The notes: generated by a model not told the origin, from the letters alone. A DNA stretch of 47,683 nt from Allokutzneria sp. NRRL B-24872 (GCF_002155965.1 NZ_MUMH01000093.1:1-47683), one strand, 5' to 3'. Positions 16,728 through 25,206 are shown, counted from the stretch's first letter. A program made the numbers and translations.

Positions 16728-17314
16728 TACTCGTCGGCCTCGTCTGCCTCGGCGACCGCGTTCCTGCGGTAGCCGTTCTGCCGGGGGCAGATGTGACCGT
16801 CGGCGTCCAGCGGCCCGTTGCACAGCGGGCACGGCTTGCGCCCCGCCGCGACGACCCGCTCGGCCCGCTGGGCGAAGGCGCGCGCCAGCACCGGGGTGAG
16901 GAAGACCCGCACCGCGTCGGGCCCCTCCTCGGTGTCGTCGAGCACGACCGACTCGTCGACCTCCTCCTCGGTGACCGCGAGCAGCTCGATGACCACGGCG
17001 TGGGACTCCGCGTCCCAGCCGAGGCCCATGGTGCCCACGCGGAACTCCTCGTCCAGCGGCACTTCCAGCGGCTGGTTGTCGACGTTCTCGCCCGGGGTGG
17101 CGGCGGGCACCTCGGCGCCGAAGCGCCGCTGCACCTCCTCCAGCAACGCCCCCAGTCGTTCGGCGAGCACGGCGACCTGCTGTTTCTCCAGCGACACGCT
17201 CACCGTCCTGCCCTCCTCGGAGGCTTGCAGGTAGAAGACGCGGTCACCGGGCTGCCCGACCGTTCCTGCGACGAAACGGTCCGGCTCGCGAAAGAGATGA
17301 ATGATCCTGGCCAT
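16727..17314 (-). CDS. DUF3090 family protein with C-terminal zinc ribbon
   Basis: A 195-residue conserved actinobacterial protein starting MARIIHLFREPDRFVAGTVG, as is usual in the family. The C-terminus has CPLCNGPLD...HICPRQNGYRR, four metal-ligand-type residues that look like a small zinc ribbon. It is the first gene of the run with the SCO1664-like gene. TAGGGT (17325-17330) lies ten bases before the ATG. The function is unknown; fixed pairing with the kinase-like partner suggests a substrate or adaptor role. Confidence 0.87.
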   Translation of the reverse strand: MARIIHLFREPDRFVAGTVGQPGDRVFYLQASEEGRTVSVSLEKQQVAVLAERLGALLEEVQRRFGAEVPAATPGENVDNQPLEVPLDEEFRVGTMGLGWDAESHAVVIELLAVTEEEVDESVVLDDTEEGPDAVRVFLTPVLARAFAQRAERVVAAGRKPCPLCNGPLDADGHICPRQNGYRRNAVAEADEADE

Positions 17315-17521
17315 GGCACCCTCGACCCTAGGTCACGAACGCCCTCCAGGCACATTCCCCCGCCCGATCCTTGATCTTCGGGTGTCGGCTCCGCCCGGTT
17401 TGCCCAGGGTCGCGCGCCGCTGCTCCGCCCGAGCGATTAAGCCGAGCGTGAAAAGGGAGCACTCGAGCACCGCTTTTCGGCCAGCGCCATAATCGTCCAC
17501 AGTGGACTGTCGTTGGCGCGT

Positions 17522-17527
17522 TACCGT
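17522..17527 (+). promoter_or_regulatory. Putative -10 of a leaderless promoter
   Basis: TACCGT ends six bases before the GTG at 17534. This supports that start over the TTG at 17513, which would lie upstream of the promoter element. Confidence 0.45.
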
Positions 17528-17533
17528 CCTCGC

Positions 17534-19480
17534 GTGGTGACGATCTCGCCCTATGGGACCTGGGCCTCCCCCATCAGCGCGGTCGAGGCCGCCGCCGTCG
17601 CGTCCGGCCCGCAGTGGGTCGGCACGCACCCCGACAGCTCCGGCTCCGGTGAGCACCTGTGGTGGGCCGAGGGCCAGCCGACCGAGGGCGGGCGCGTCGC
17701 GCTGTTCCGCCGGGTTCCCGGCGAGGCGCCGGTCCGCCTGCTCAGCGCCCCGTGGAACGTCCGCAATCGAGTGCACGAGTACGGCGGGCGCCCCTACGTG
17801 GTCATCGACGACTCGCGGGTGGTCTTCACCAACTGGGACGACCAGCGGGTCTACCTGCTGGTCGTCGGCTCCGAGCCCGTCGCGCTCACCCCGGAGCCGC
17901 AGACGCACCACGGCCTGCGTTTCGGCGACCTCGTTGCTCCGCCCGGCGGCACCGAGGTGTGGTGCGTGCGCGAGGAGGTCACCGGCCCCGGTCCGACCGA
18001 CGTGCGACGGTCCCTCGTCGCGATCGGCCTGGACGGCACCGTGCGCGAGCTGTGCGCCAGCCACCGCTTCATGACCGCCCCGCAGTGCAGCCCCGACGGC
18101 GCGCACCTGGCGTGGATCGGCTGGAACCACCCCGACATGCCGTGGGACGCCACCGAACTGTGCGTCGCCCCGATCGGCCCGGACGGCTCCGTCGGCGAGC
18201 ACCGCGTCCTGGCTGGCGGTCCCGGCGAGGCGGTGTGCCAGGTCGAATGGGCCGACAACCGATCGGTGTACGCCGTCACCGATCCTGACGGCTGGTGGAA
18301 CCTCTTCCGCATCGACCTCGACGGCACCGCGCGCAACCTCGCGCCGGTCGAGGACGAGCTGGGCGGTCCGCTGTGGAAACTCGGCGCGCGGTGGTTCGCC
18401 CCGCTCGGCGACGGCAGGCACGCCGTGCTGCGCGCGGGAGCCCTGGCCGTGCTGGACGAGAACGCGGGCACGGTCACCGACGTCGTCCTGCCGCCGCTGT
18501 CGTGGTCGTCTCCCCTCGCCGCGTCCGGCTCGGTCGTCGTCGGCACCGCGAGCGGGCCGACCAGCCACGGCGCGGTGTATCGAGTTGATCTCAAGACTGG
18601 CGAGTGCGAGCAGGTCACGGTGCCGCCCGCCGGGCTCGACGACCCGGCCTGGCTGCCCGTTCCCGAGGCGCGGGTGTTCACCGGGCCGGACGGCGAGCGC
18701 ATCCCGGCCTACGTCTACCCGCCGACCAACCCCGACTTCGCCGCGCCCGAGGGCGAACTGCCGCCGTACGTGGTGCACGTGCACGGCGGCCCGACGGGAC
18801 GGGTCTCCGGCACGCTCGACAACGAGTTCGCCTACTTCACCAGCCGCGGCATCGGCGTCGTGGCGGTGAACTACGGCGGCTCCACCGGATACGGGCGCGC
18901 GTTCCGCGAGCGGCTGCGCGAGCAGTGGGGCGTGGTGGACGTGCAGGACTGCGCGGCTGTCGCCACGGCGCTCGCCAAGGAGGGCACCGCCGACCCCGAC
19001 CGGCTGGCGATCCGGGGCGGCAGCGCGGGCGGCTGGACCACGGCCGCGTCGCTGACCTCGGTGAACGTCTACCGCTGCGGAGCGGCGTACTACCCGATCC
19101 TGGACCTGCTGGGCTGGGCCTCCGGCGAGACGCACGACTTCGAGTCGCGCTACCTCGACAGCATCGTCGGCAAGCTGCCCGAGACCGAGCGGCGCTACCT
19201 GGACCGCTCCCCCAGCACGCGCGTGGACCAGCTCGCCGGGCCGATCCTGATGCTGCAAGGGCTTGAGGACGAGATCTGCCCGCCGGTGCAGTGCGAGCGC
19301 TTCGCCTCGCAGCTCGCCGGGACCGGCGTGGAGCACGCGCACCTGACCTTCGAGGGCGAACAGCACGGCTTCCGCAAGGCCGAGACGGTCGCGGTGTCGC
19401 TCGAAGCGGAGTTGTCCTTCTACGGACAGGTCCTAGGCTTCGTGCCCGTGGGTGTCCCGATCTTGGAGCTGAGCCGATGA
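17534..19480 (+). CDS. S9-family (prolyl oligopeptidase-like) serine peptidase
   Basis: About 648 residues: an N-terminal beta-propeller of about 390 residues with YWTN/WSPDG-like repeats (for example APQCSPDGAHLAWIGW), then an alpha/beta hydrolase peptidase domain. The catalytic serine is in RGGSAGGW, the aspartate in GLEDEICPP and the histidine in EGEQHGF. It resembles dipeptidyl aminopeptidase/acylaminoacyl-peptidases, and no signal peptide is seen. Its stop overlaps the start of the LD-carboxypeptidase gene by 4 bp (ATGA), so the two are co-translated and may jointly process peptides. Confidence 0.92.
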   Translation: MVTISPYGTWASPISAVEAAAVASGPQWVGTHPDSSGSGEHLWWAEGQPTEGGRVALFRRVPGEAPVRLLSAPWNVRNRVHEYGGRPYVVIDDSRVVFTNWDDQRVYLLVVGSEPVALTPEPQTHHGLRFGDLVAPPGGTEVWCVREEVTGPGPTDVRRSLVAIGLDGTVRELCASHRFMTAPQCSPDGAHLAWIGWNHPDMPWDATELCVAPIGPDGSVGEHRVLAGGPGEAVCQVEWADNRSVYAVTDPDGWWNLFRIDLDGTARNLAPVEDELGGPLWKLGARWFAPLGDGRHAVLRAGALAVLDENAGTVTDVVLPPLSWSSPLAASGSVVVGTASGPTSHGAVYRVDLKTGECEQVTVPPAGLDDPAWLPVPEARVFTGPDGERIPAYVYPPTNPDFAAPEGELPPYVVHVHGGPTGRVSGTLDNEFAYFTSRGIGVVAVNYGGSTGYGRAFRERLREQWGVVDVQDCAAVATALAKEGTADPDRLAIRGGSAGGWTTAASLTSVNVYRCGAAYYPILDLLGWASGETHDFESRYLDSIVGKLPETERRYLDRSPSTRVDQLAGPILMLQGLEDEICPPVQCERFASQLAGTGVEHAHLTFEGEQHGFRKAETVAVSLEAELSFYGQVLGFVPVGVPILELSR

Positions 19481-20403
19481 GAGTCCGGCAACGTGCGCGG
19501 CGACTGCGTCCCGGTGATCGTGTCGCGGTGGTCGCGCCCGCGGGCCCGGTGCCCGCGAACGTCCTCGACGACGGCGTGCGCCTGTTGAAGTCGTGGGGTC
19601 TGGAGGTCCAGGTCGGCGAGCACGTGCTCGACCGCCACCCCGACTTCGGCTACCTCGCGGGCTCCGACGCCGACCGTGCCGCGGACTTCCAGAAGGCTTG
19701 GTGCGACCCGGAAATCTCCGCTGTGCTGTGCGCGCGCGGCGGCTACGGCTGCTTGCGAATGCTCGACCTCGTCGACTGGCCTGCGATCGCGGCGGTCGCC
19801 CCCAAGGTCTTCGCGGGTTCCAGTGACGTGACCGCGCTGCACGACGCCTTCGCGACCTACGTCGGGCAGTCGACGCTGTTCACGCCGATGAGCGCCAGCG
19901 TCGCGCTCACCGAGGACCCGCGCGCCGCGGAGTTGTTGCGCGCCATGCTGTTCGAGCCCGAGAAAGCTCTGGTCATCGGCGCGGGCACGGGTGAGGCGAT
20001 CGTCGGCGGCAAGGCTCGTGGAGTGCTGACCGGCGGCAACCTCAGCCTCATCGTCTCCGCGCTCGGCGCTCCCGAGGCCCCGCCGCGCGCGTCGGGCGCC
20101 ATCGCGGTCCTGGAGGACGTGACGGAGGAGGTCTACCGGCTCGACCGCCTGGTGACGCAGTTGCTGCGATCGGGGTGGTTCGAGGGCGTCGCCGGGATCG
20201 CGCTCGGCTCGTGGACCGACTGCGGTCAGCTGCCGGAGGTGCGGGCGCTGATGGAGGACCGCCTCTCCGGGCTCGGTGTTCCCGTGGCGTGGGAGGTCGG
20301 TTTCGGGCACTGCGCCGGTCAGTTCAGCCTGCCGCTGGGCGTCGAGGCCGAGCTCGACGCCGACGCCGGGCTGCTGCGGTTGACCGAACCCGCCCTATCT
20401 TGA
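19477..20403 (+). CDS. LD-carboxypeptidase (peptidase family S66)
   Basis: A 308-residue member of the LdcA/MccF family, which trims the terminal D-residue from tetrapeptides during muropeptide recycling or cuts related peptide-nucleotides. The catalytic serine lies in AGSSDVTALHD (about residue 110), the glutamate in LEDVTEEVYRLDRLVTQL, and the histidine in GFGHCAGQFSLPLG. No signal peptide is visible, which fits a cytoplasmic recycling role. It is coupled to the S9 peptidase gene. MccF-like immunity is an alternative within the same family. Confidence 0.9.
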   Translation: MRVRQRARRLRPGDRVAVVAPAGPVPANVLDDGVRLLKSWGLEVQVGEHVLDRHPDFGYLAGSDADRAADFQKAWCDPEISAVLCARGGYGCLRMLDLVDWPAIAAVAPKVFAGSSDVTALHDAFATYVGQSTLFTPMSASVALTEDPRAAELLRAMLFEPEKALVIGAGTGEAIVGGKARGVLTGGNLSLIVSALGAPEAPPRASGAIAVLEDVTEEVYRLDRLVTQLLRSGWFEGVAGIALGSWTDCGQLPEVRALMEDRLSGLGVPVAWEVGFGHCAGQFSLPLGVEAELDADAGLLRLTEPALS

Positions 20404-20424
20404 CCGATCGTTCTCGTTGAGCCT

Positions 20425-20443
20425 AGGGTCCCCTTGGGGCCCT
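20425..20443 (+). terminator. Short hairpin after the LD-carboxypeptidase gene
   Basis: AGGGTCCCC (20425-20433) can pair with GGGGCCCT (20436-20443) with one bulged base, 21 bp after the stop. A weak terminator candidate. Confidence 0.4.
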
Positions 20444-20498
20444 GGTTCACTTTGTGCCCCGATATTGGATCGATCAGTCTAGATCAAAGGGTAGAGCG

Positions 20499-21258
20499 AT
20501 GACGGAACTCTCGGGCTCGACGGCGCTGGTCAACGGGCGGCGGGACGGGCATCGGCCGGGGCATCGCGCTCGCACTGTCCGAGGCGGGCGCCACCGTCGT
20601 GGTGCTCGGCCGCTCCGCGGAATCGCTGGAGCAGACCGTCAAGCTCGTCGAGTCCACCGGCGGCACCGCCAGCCTCGTCACCGCCGACGTCGCCGACTCC
20701 GCGTCCGTCGCGTCCTCCGTGCGCACTGTCGTCGACCGTCACGGTTCGCTCGACGTCGCCGTCAACAACGCGGGCATCCTCACCGCGGTCGGGCCGGTGG
20801 CCGACATCGACGAGGAGCAGTGGGACCGCCTGCTCACCGTCAACGTCACCGGAGTGCTCCTGTCGATGAAGCACGAGATCCGCCAGATGGCTGCGCAGGG
20901 CAACGGCGTGATCATCAACGTCGCGTCGTCCATCGGCGCGCACAGGACACTGCCGAACCTGGGTGCCTACGGCGCCAGCAAGGCCGCCGTCGTCGCCCTC
21001 ACCAAGGCCGCCGCGCTCGACCACATCGCGCAGGGCGTGCGGATCAACGCCGTCAGCCCCGGCTCCACCGACACCCCGATGTCCCTGCGCCGCGGCGAGA
21101 CCGAGGCCGACCGCGACGCCCGCCTCCGCGACGCACTCCCCGTTGGCCGCGTCGGCAAGATCGAGGAGATCGCCGCCGCCGTCCGCTACGTCGCCTCCCC
21201 CGCCGCCGCCTTCATGATCGGCCAGACCCTCGTCCTCGACGGCGGCTCCGCGACCTAG
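20499..21258 (+). pseudogene. Short-chain dehydrogenase/reductase interrupted by a one-base frameshift
   Basis: The ATG at 20499 opens with MTELSGSTALVNG, the normal SDR start, but the frame is lost inside the G-rich stretch 20535-20544. One extra G there, if removed, restores GGGTGIGRGIALALSEAGATV and a continuous reading frame to the stop at 21258. The rest is intact: NNAGI, the catalytic serine in NVASSIG, YGASK and an ending VLDGGSAT. A start at GTG 20599 would lack the cofactor-binding glycines and so should be inactive. Either a recent pseudogene or a base-call error. AAAGGG precedes the ATG. Confidence 0.8.
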
Positions 21259-21792
21259 TCAGCGCCGGGAGAGGTGGAGCGAGGAGGTCATGTCGTTGAA
21301 CCCCGGCAGCGCTTCGAAGTAGGAAGCGAAGGTGCCAAAACTCAGCAGTCGGTAGGTACCACCGCGCGGGTCACGTCCGACCCAGTTGTACAACGTGATG
21401 TTGTTGCACCACGCATTGGAAATGAGTGACGAAGTCGCGTTTTCCATTTTCATGCTGACCGAGTTGATGCCGTAGCCACTGTGGTCACAGGGCCCGTCCT
21501 GTCCGTAGAAATCCTCCCAGTTGCCGGTGTAGTGATTGTGCTCGAACAGCGTGACGAGGAGGGCCGTTGATCCCGCCGCTCTCGCGGCGACGACGGCTTC
21601 GTGACCACACTTACGAGAAACAACTTCGGATTCCGTCTGGCCCGGCTTGAGCTTCTTGATCGTGGTCATGCAGTACTTGTCCGTCGTGGCACCGGACTGT
21701 GGCGCGGCCGAGACGCTGCCTGAGCCGATCAGGCCGACGACGCTGACCAGTCCGGCGACGACGGCCGCCCTTTTCTTGTGTCCAGTTTTCAC
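21259..21792 (-). CDS. Secreted small protein, beta/gamma-crystallin- or I36 inhibitor-like
   Basis: A 177-residue predicted exported protein. The signal peptide (KKRAAVVAGLVSVVGLIGSGSVSAA) is followed by a region with four cysteines and the segment LFEHNHYTGNWEDFYG, which looks like a crystallin-type Greek-key motif as found in secreted actinomycete proteins and I36 peptidase inhibitors. Its stop codon directly abuts the stop of the SDR pseudogene on the other strand. It starts at GTG. The function is uncertain: calcium binding or protease inhibition are options, neither proven. Confidence 0.65.
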   Translation of the reverse strand: MKTGHKKRAAVVAGLVSVVGLIGSGSVSAAPQSGATTDKYCMTTIKKLKPGQTESEVVSRKCGHEAVVAARAAGSTALLVTLFEHNHYTGNWEDFYGQDGPCDHSGYGINSVSMKMENATSSLISNAWCNNITLYNWVGRDPRGGTYRLLSFGTFASYFEALPGFNDMTSSLHLSRR

Positions 21793-22019
21793 AGCAGGAC
21801 GGTCACATGGGGATCGATTTGCTGTCGAACCCCTTCAGGAAAGCCTGAAAGGGTGCCCCGCACCGCCCGGAGCGACATCTCCAGCCCTGCTCCGTCACTG
21901 TGCAGAAGTTGTTTCGCGGCCAATCCGACATCAAACCCGGCGCCACACGCGCACGACCGAACCGGCCAGGCCCGCCTTCGCGCGAGGGGTGTTGCGCGGG
22001 AGCGGACAGATAAGGGGGC
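21793..22019. other. Intergenic region between divergent secreted-protein genes
   Basis: 227 bp separate the crystallin-like gene (minus) and the PI-PLC gene (plus). It contains an imperfect hairpin (CCTTCAGG/CCTGAAAGG, about 21833-21853). No ORF with convincing coding character is seen. Confidence 0.5.
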
Positions 22020-22952
22020 ATGGGAGTTGAGCGCAGGCGGTTCCTCGGCGTGATGGCGGCCGTCGCGGCCAGCGGGGTGCTCGGGGGCCGCGCTCCGGCC
22101 GCGGCGGCCGAGGCGGTGGTGTCGGTACCGGACTGGATGTCGGCGCTCCCCGACAAGATCGCGCTCAACAACCTGACGATCCCCGGCACGCACGACACCG
22201 CCGCCCGCAAGGGCGCGTTGTGGTTGCGGACCCAGGACCTGACACTCGCCGAGCAGTTGCAGCTCGGCATCCGGTTCTTCGACGTCCGCTGCCGGGTCAC
22301 CGGGGACTCCTTCGCGATCCACCACGACGCGCTCTACCTGGACCTGATGTTCGGTGACGTGCTCGTCGCGTGCGATGCGTACCTCAAGGCGCATCCCAAG
22401 GAGACGGTCCTGATGCGCGTCAAGCAGGAGTACTCCAGCGAGAGCGACGCGGTGTTCCTGCGCATCTTCACCGACTACCTCGACCGACGGGGTTGGCGTC
22501 GGCTCTTCTTCCTGGAGAACAGGATTCCCACGGTCGGCGAGGTGCGCGGCAGGGTCGTGCTGCTGGCCAACGTCAGCGGCCTGCCCGGCATCCCGTGGGG
22601 CGGCGGCAGCAGGCTCGTCATCCAGGACGAGTACAACGTGCCCACGCTGTTCGACCGCCAGGCAAAGTGGGAGAAAGTGTTGGCGCACTTCGCCAAAGCC
22701 CAGGCAGCCGCAGACGGCAAGCTCTACGTCAACTTCGCCAGCGGTACCGGCGTGGGTGCCGCGCCGTCCTCCGTGGCCGCGCACGTGAACCCGCTGTTGC
22801 GCGACCACGCCGCGGCTTGGCCGGAGAAGTTCCCGGTGACGCAGAACCGCCCCGGGCTCGGAGTTGTGCCGATGGACTACCCGGAGGACACCGAGGGCCT
22901 GGTCACCGCTCTGATCCGCTGCAACAGCGACGCCGAATGCGTTGTCCCGTGA
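22020..22952 (+). CDS. Exported phosphatidylinositol-specific phospholipase C
   Basis: A 310-residue protein of the bacterial PI-PLC X-domain family. The N-terminus (ERRRFLGVMAAVAASGVLGG) is a twin-arginine-type signal ending in an alanine-rich cleavage region. The two catalytic histidines are expected in IPGTHDTA (about residue 59) and FAIHHDALY (about residue 100), and GIRFFDVRCR is the conserved strand after the first. It would cleave phosphoinositides to inositol 1,2-cyclic phosphate and diacylglycerol outside the cell. A GAGGAG overlapping its stop serves the next gene, so both are likely one operon. Confidence 0.88.
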   Translation: MGVERRRFLGVMAAVAASGVLGGRAPAAAAEAVVSVPDWMSALPDKIALNNLTIPGTHDTAARKGALWLRTQDLTLAEQLQLGIRFFDVRCRVTGDSFAIHHDALYLDLMFGDVLVACDAYLKAHPKETVLMRVKQEYSSESDAVFLRIFTDYLDRRGWRRLFFLENRIPTVGEVRGRVVLLANVSGLPGIPWGGGSRLVIQDEYNVPTLFDRQAKWEKVLAHFAKAQAAADGKLYVNFASGTGVGAAPSSVAAHVNPLLRDHAAAWPEKFPVTQNRPGLGVVPMDYPEDTEGLVTALIRCNSDAECVVP

Positions 22953-22963
22953 GGAGTCTGGCA

Positions 22964-23527
22964 ATGACACGTGTTCTGTCCGCCATCTCGGTGGCTCTGG
23001 CGCTCCTGGTCGCGGCCACCCCGCAGGCGCTCGCGGCGTGCGAGGGCCGGGCCGCCGCCGACGGCACGACGGAATGGGAGTACTGCTCCCCCGCCATGGA
23101 GTTCTACGGCGCGGGCGGGGAGTGGACCTGGGTCAAGATGCGCGCATGCCTGGTCACCAACGGCGACGGGAAGCTGTGGGTGCGCGCCAGAGTCGACGAC
23201 ACCCAGTGGGCTCGCGGCGTGTTCAAGACTTGGTACCGCCCGAGCGGCACGAAAGAGGGCATCCACACCTACCGCCTCACCGCGACGGTGTACCTGGGCA
23301 AGACGCGGCTCGGCGACTTCGACACCTATCCCTACGGCGTCGACACCACGCCGACCACGGTCAACAGCGGCGGCAGCACCCTCTACTCGGTGCCGGCCAA
23401 GGGGCGCGGTGACTACAGCGTGGTCTTCCAGTTCCAGCAGGACGGCCCGTACTGGACGGAGAAGACCTACCAGATCAACTCCGGCGAGAGGTCCGTCGCG
23501 CTGAGAATGCCCTGCCCGCACGTCTGA
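22964..23527 (+). CDS. Secreted protein of unknown function
   Basis: A 187-residue protein with a clear Sec signal peptide (MTRVLSAISVALALLVAATPQALA) and a beta-rich mature part with conserved-looking cysteines (ACEGRAA, YCSPAMEF, RACLVT, MPCPHV). I do not recognise the family. GAGGAG lies seven bases before the ATG and overlaps the end of the PI-PLC gene 11 bp upstream, so the two are co-expressed. It is followed at once by a strong terminator. Confidence 0.7.
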   Translation: MTRVLSAISVALALLVAATPQALAACEGRAAADGTTEWEYCSPAMEFYGAGGEWTWVKMRACLVTNGDGKLWVRARVDDTQWARGVFKTWYRPSGTKEGIHTYRLTATVYLGKTRLGDFDTYPYGVDTTPTTVNSGGSTLYSVPAKGRGDYSVVFQFQQDGPYWTEKTYQINSGERSVALRMPCPHV

Positions 23528-23533
23528 TCAGTT

Positions 23534-23575
23534 CCGACCAGGCCGAGTCGGCGCTTGCCGATTCGGCCTGGTCGG
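23534..23575 (+). terminator. Strong hairpin terminator of the PI-PLC operon
   Basis: Arms 23534-23552 and 23557-23575 form a 19-bp stem (one G:U pair) with a GCTT tetraloop, seven bases past the stop codon of the secreted protein. Confidence 0.85.
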
Positions 23576-23599
23576 CATTTGCATGCTTTCTACAAAAAC

Positions 23600-24298
23600 A
23601 TGATCGACTCACTCGGCCGTGTTATTGACCACATTCAGGTTTCGCGCGAACGTGGCCACGTGGAATTGGCATCTGAAATATCGACCCCGGCCATTCCGGC
23701 TCCGCGTCCGCCGGTCGAGCCGTGGAGCGGGACGGCGGCGCGGCTGGCCGGCTACGCCCAGGGCGTGCTCAGCGCGTGGATCGTCTCCGGCGCGGTGCTG
23801 CGCCAGGTCCGCGCTGTCACCGGCATCGGCCTGCCGTGGTCGGCGGTGCTGCGCGAACCCGATGTCGCCGACGAGCTGGCCGGTCTGACCGTCGCGGTCG
23901 CCCTGAACCACTTCCACCGCACCGTGATCGGCTCGCAGGGCTGGGACGCCGGGCGCGGGGCGCGGATGGAGACGCTCTTCGTCAGCCACTGCCTGCTGTG
24001 CTTCCCCAACGAGTACCGCCGCTGGCGCCGCGAGCACCGCGCGGGTGTGCCCACCTCGTCGGTCCGCCTCGATGAGATCGCCGACCCACCCGATCCCGTC
24101 GAGACGGAACCCGTCGTGCTCGACCGGCTGCGCGTGGCGGCGATCCTTCGCGAAACCGAGGACCCGCGCACCCGGACTGCGATCGAGCTGCGTCTCGACG
24201 GCTATTCCCACGCCGACATCGCGCTGCGGCTCGGCATTTCCGCGAAGGCGGTGGAAATGCTGTTCTACCGCCTCCGCGCTCGCCTGAGTCGCGAATGA
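23600..24298 (+). CDS. Sigma-70-like protein with region 4 helix-turn-helix
   Basis: A 232-residue protein. The C-terminus RTRTAIELRLDGYSHADIALRLGISAKAVEMLFYRLRARL is a sigma region 4/LuxR-like helix-turn-helix. The middle (NHFHRTVIGSQGWDAGRGARMETLFVSHCLLCFPNEYRRWRREH) resembles the region-2-like part of a group of unusual actinobacterial sigma factors. No anti-sigma gene adjoins it. The ATG at 23600 lies downstream of the PI-PLC terminator; an earlier ATG at 23555 would start inside that hairpin. Its stop is only 4 bp from the convergent RidA gene. Possibly an accessory sigma factor. Confidence 0.65.
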   Translation: MIDSLGRVIDHIQVSRERGHVELASEISTPAIPAPRPPVEPWSGTAARLAGYAQGVLSAWIVSGAVLRQVRAVTGIGLPWSAVLREPDVADELAGLTVAVALNHFHRTVIGSQGWDAGRGARMETLFVSHCLLCFPNEYRRWRREHRAGVPTSSVRLDEIADPPDPVETEPVVLDRLRVAAILRETEDPRTRTAIELRLDGYSHADIALRLGISAKAVEMLFYRLRARLSRE

Positions 24299-24302
24299 GG
24301 GT

Positions 24303-24692
24303 TCAGTCGAGAACTGCGGTGGCTTCGATTTCCACGAGGTGTTCGGGAACGTCGAGCGCCGCCACGCCGAGCAGGGTCGCCGGGGGCACCGGCGTCGTGC
24401 CCAGCCTCGCCCCGGCCCGCGCGATCCCGTCGAGCAGCTGCGGCATCTTGTCCGGTGTCCAGTTCACGACGTGCACGTTCAGCTTCGCCACGTCGTCGAA
24501 GCTGCCGCCGACCTCCGCCAGTGCCGCCGCCACGTTCAGGTAGCACTCCTCCACCTGCGCCGCGAGGTCGTCCACCCCGCTCCACGCGACCTGTCCGGCC
24601 ACGAAGACCAGTTTCGTGCCGGTCGCCACCGACACCTGCCGGTAGGCGTCGACCGTCGGCAGTGCTTCGGGGTTCACCAGGGTGATGGCCAT
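24303..24692 (-). CDS. RidA-family protein (YjgF/YER057c/UK114)
   Basis: A 129-residue protein with the RidA fold (KLVFVAGQVAWSG, CYLNVAAALAEVGGSFDDVAKLNVHVVNW, PPATLLGVAALDVPEHLVEIEATAVLD). The C-terminal glutamate in VEIEA is conserved, but the catalytic arginine of true RidA imine deaminases (RxxV) is not present as such: the matching region reads PATLLGVAAL. It may therefore belong to the Rid4-7 type subgroups and act on something other than 2-aminoacrylate. GAGGAG lies eight bases before the ATG. It is divergent from an HxlR regulator. Confidence 0.83.
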   Translation of the reverse strand: MAITLVNPEALPTVDAYRQVSVATGTKLVFVAGQVAWSGVDDLAAQVEECYLNVAAALAEVGGSFDDVAKLNVHVVNWTPDKMPQLLDGIARAGARLGTTPVPPATLLGVAALDVPEHLVEIEATAVLD

Positions 24693-24789
24693 GCCGGGTT
24701 CTCCTCGTGCTCTCTTGTGGTTACCGGGAAACCGTAGGAGAGTGTGCGCCGACCTGGAAGAACGCACTTTTCGGTGACTGGGGAACCTC

Positions 24790-25206
24790 ATGGTGACCAA
24801 GCAGTTCACGGGCTCGCCCGACGACGCCGACCTCCGCCGCGCCGATTCCCTGGCCCGCGAGATCTTCTCCGACGTGGCCAACAAGTGGGCCCTGTTGATC
24901 ATCGAGGCGCTCGGCGACGACACGCTCCGCTTCAGCGAGCTGCGCGCCCAGGTGGAGGGCATCAGCCACAAGATGCTCACCCAGAACCTCCGCATGTTGG
25001 AGCGCAACGGCCTCGCCCACCGCACCGTGCACCCCACCGTCCCGCCGCGCGTCGAATACACCCTCACCGAACCCGGCCAGGCGCTGCGCGCGACCGTGCA
25101 CACCATGTGCGACTGGACCCACCGCTACCTGGGCCACATCGAGCAGTCCCGCCGCCAGTTTCAGAACGGCGCGGGCTCGGCGATCGGCTCCAGTTCCGTT
25201 TCGTGA
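24790..25206 (+). CDS. HxlR-family winged-helix transcriptional regulator
   Basis: A 138-residue MarR-like regulator of the HxlR group. The signature FSDVANKWALLIIEALGDDTLRFSELRAQVEGISHKMLTQNLRMLERNGLAHR includes the recognition helix and wing. No N-terminal cysteine of the redox-sensing type is obvious; one Cys lies in TMCDWTHRYL. The divergent RidA gene, 97 bp away, is its most likely target. Its last 46 bp are antisense to the end of the DUF222/HNH gene. Confidence 0.88.
   Translation: MVTKQFTGSPDDADLRRADSLAREIFSDVANKWALLIIEALGDDTLRFSELRAQVEGISHKMLTQNLRMLERNGLAHRTVHPTVPPRVEYTLTEPGQALRATVHTMCDWTHRYLGHIEQSRRQFQNGAGSAIGSSSVS

Noticed and set aside
20599-21258. SDR reading from GTG 20599 as the true, intact gene
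   Set aside because: It would lack the first strand and glycine-rich cofactor motif that are present just upstream in another frame, so a frameshift explains the locus better.
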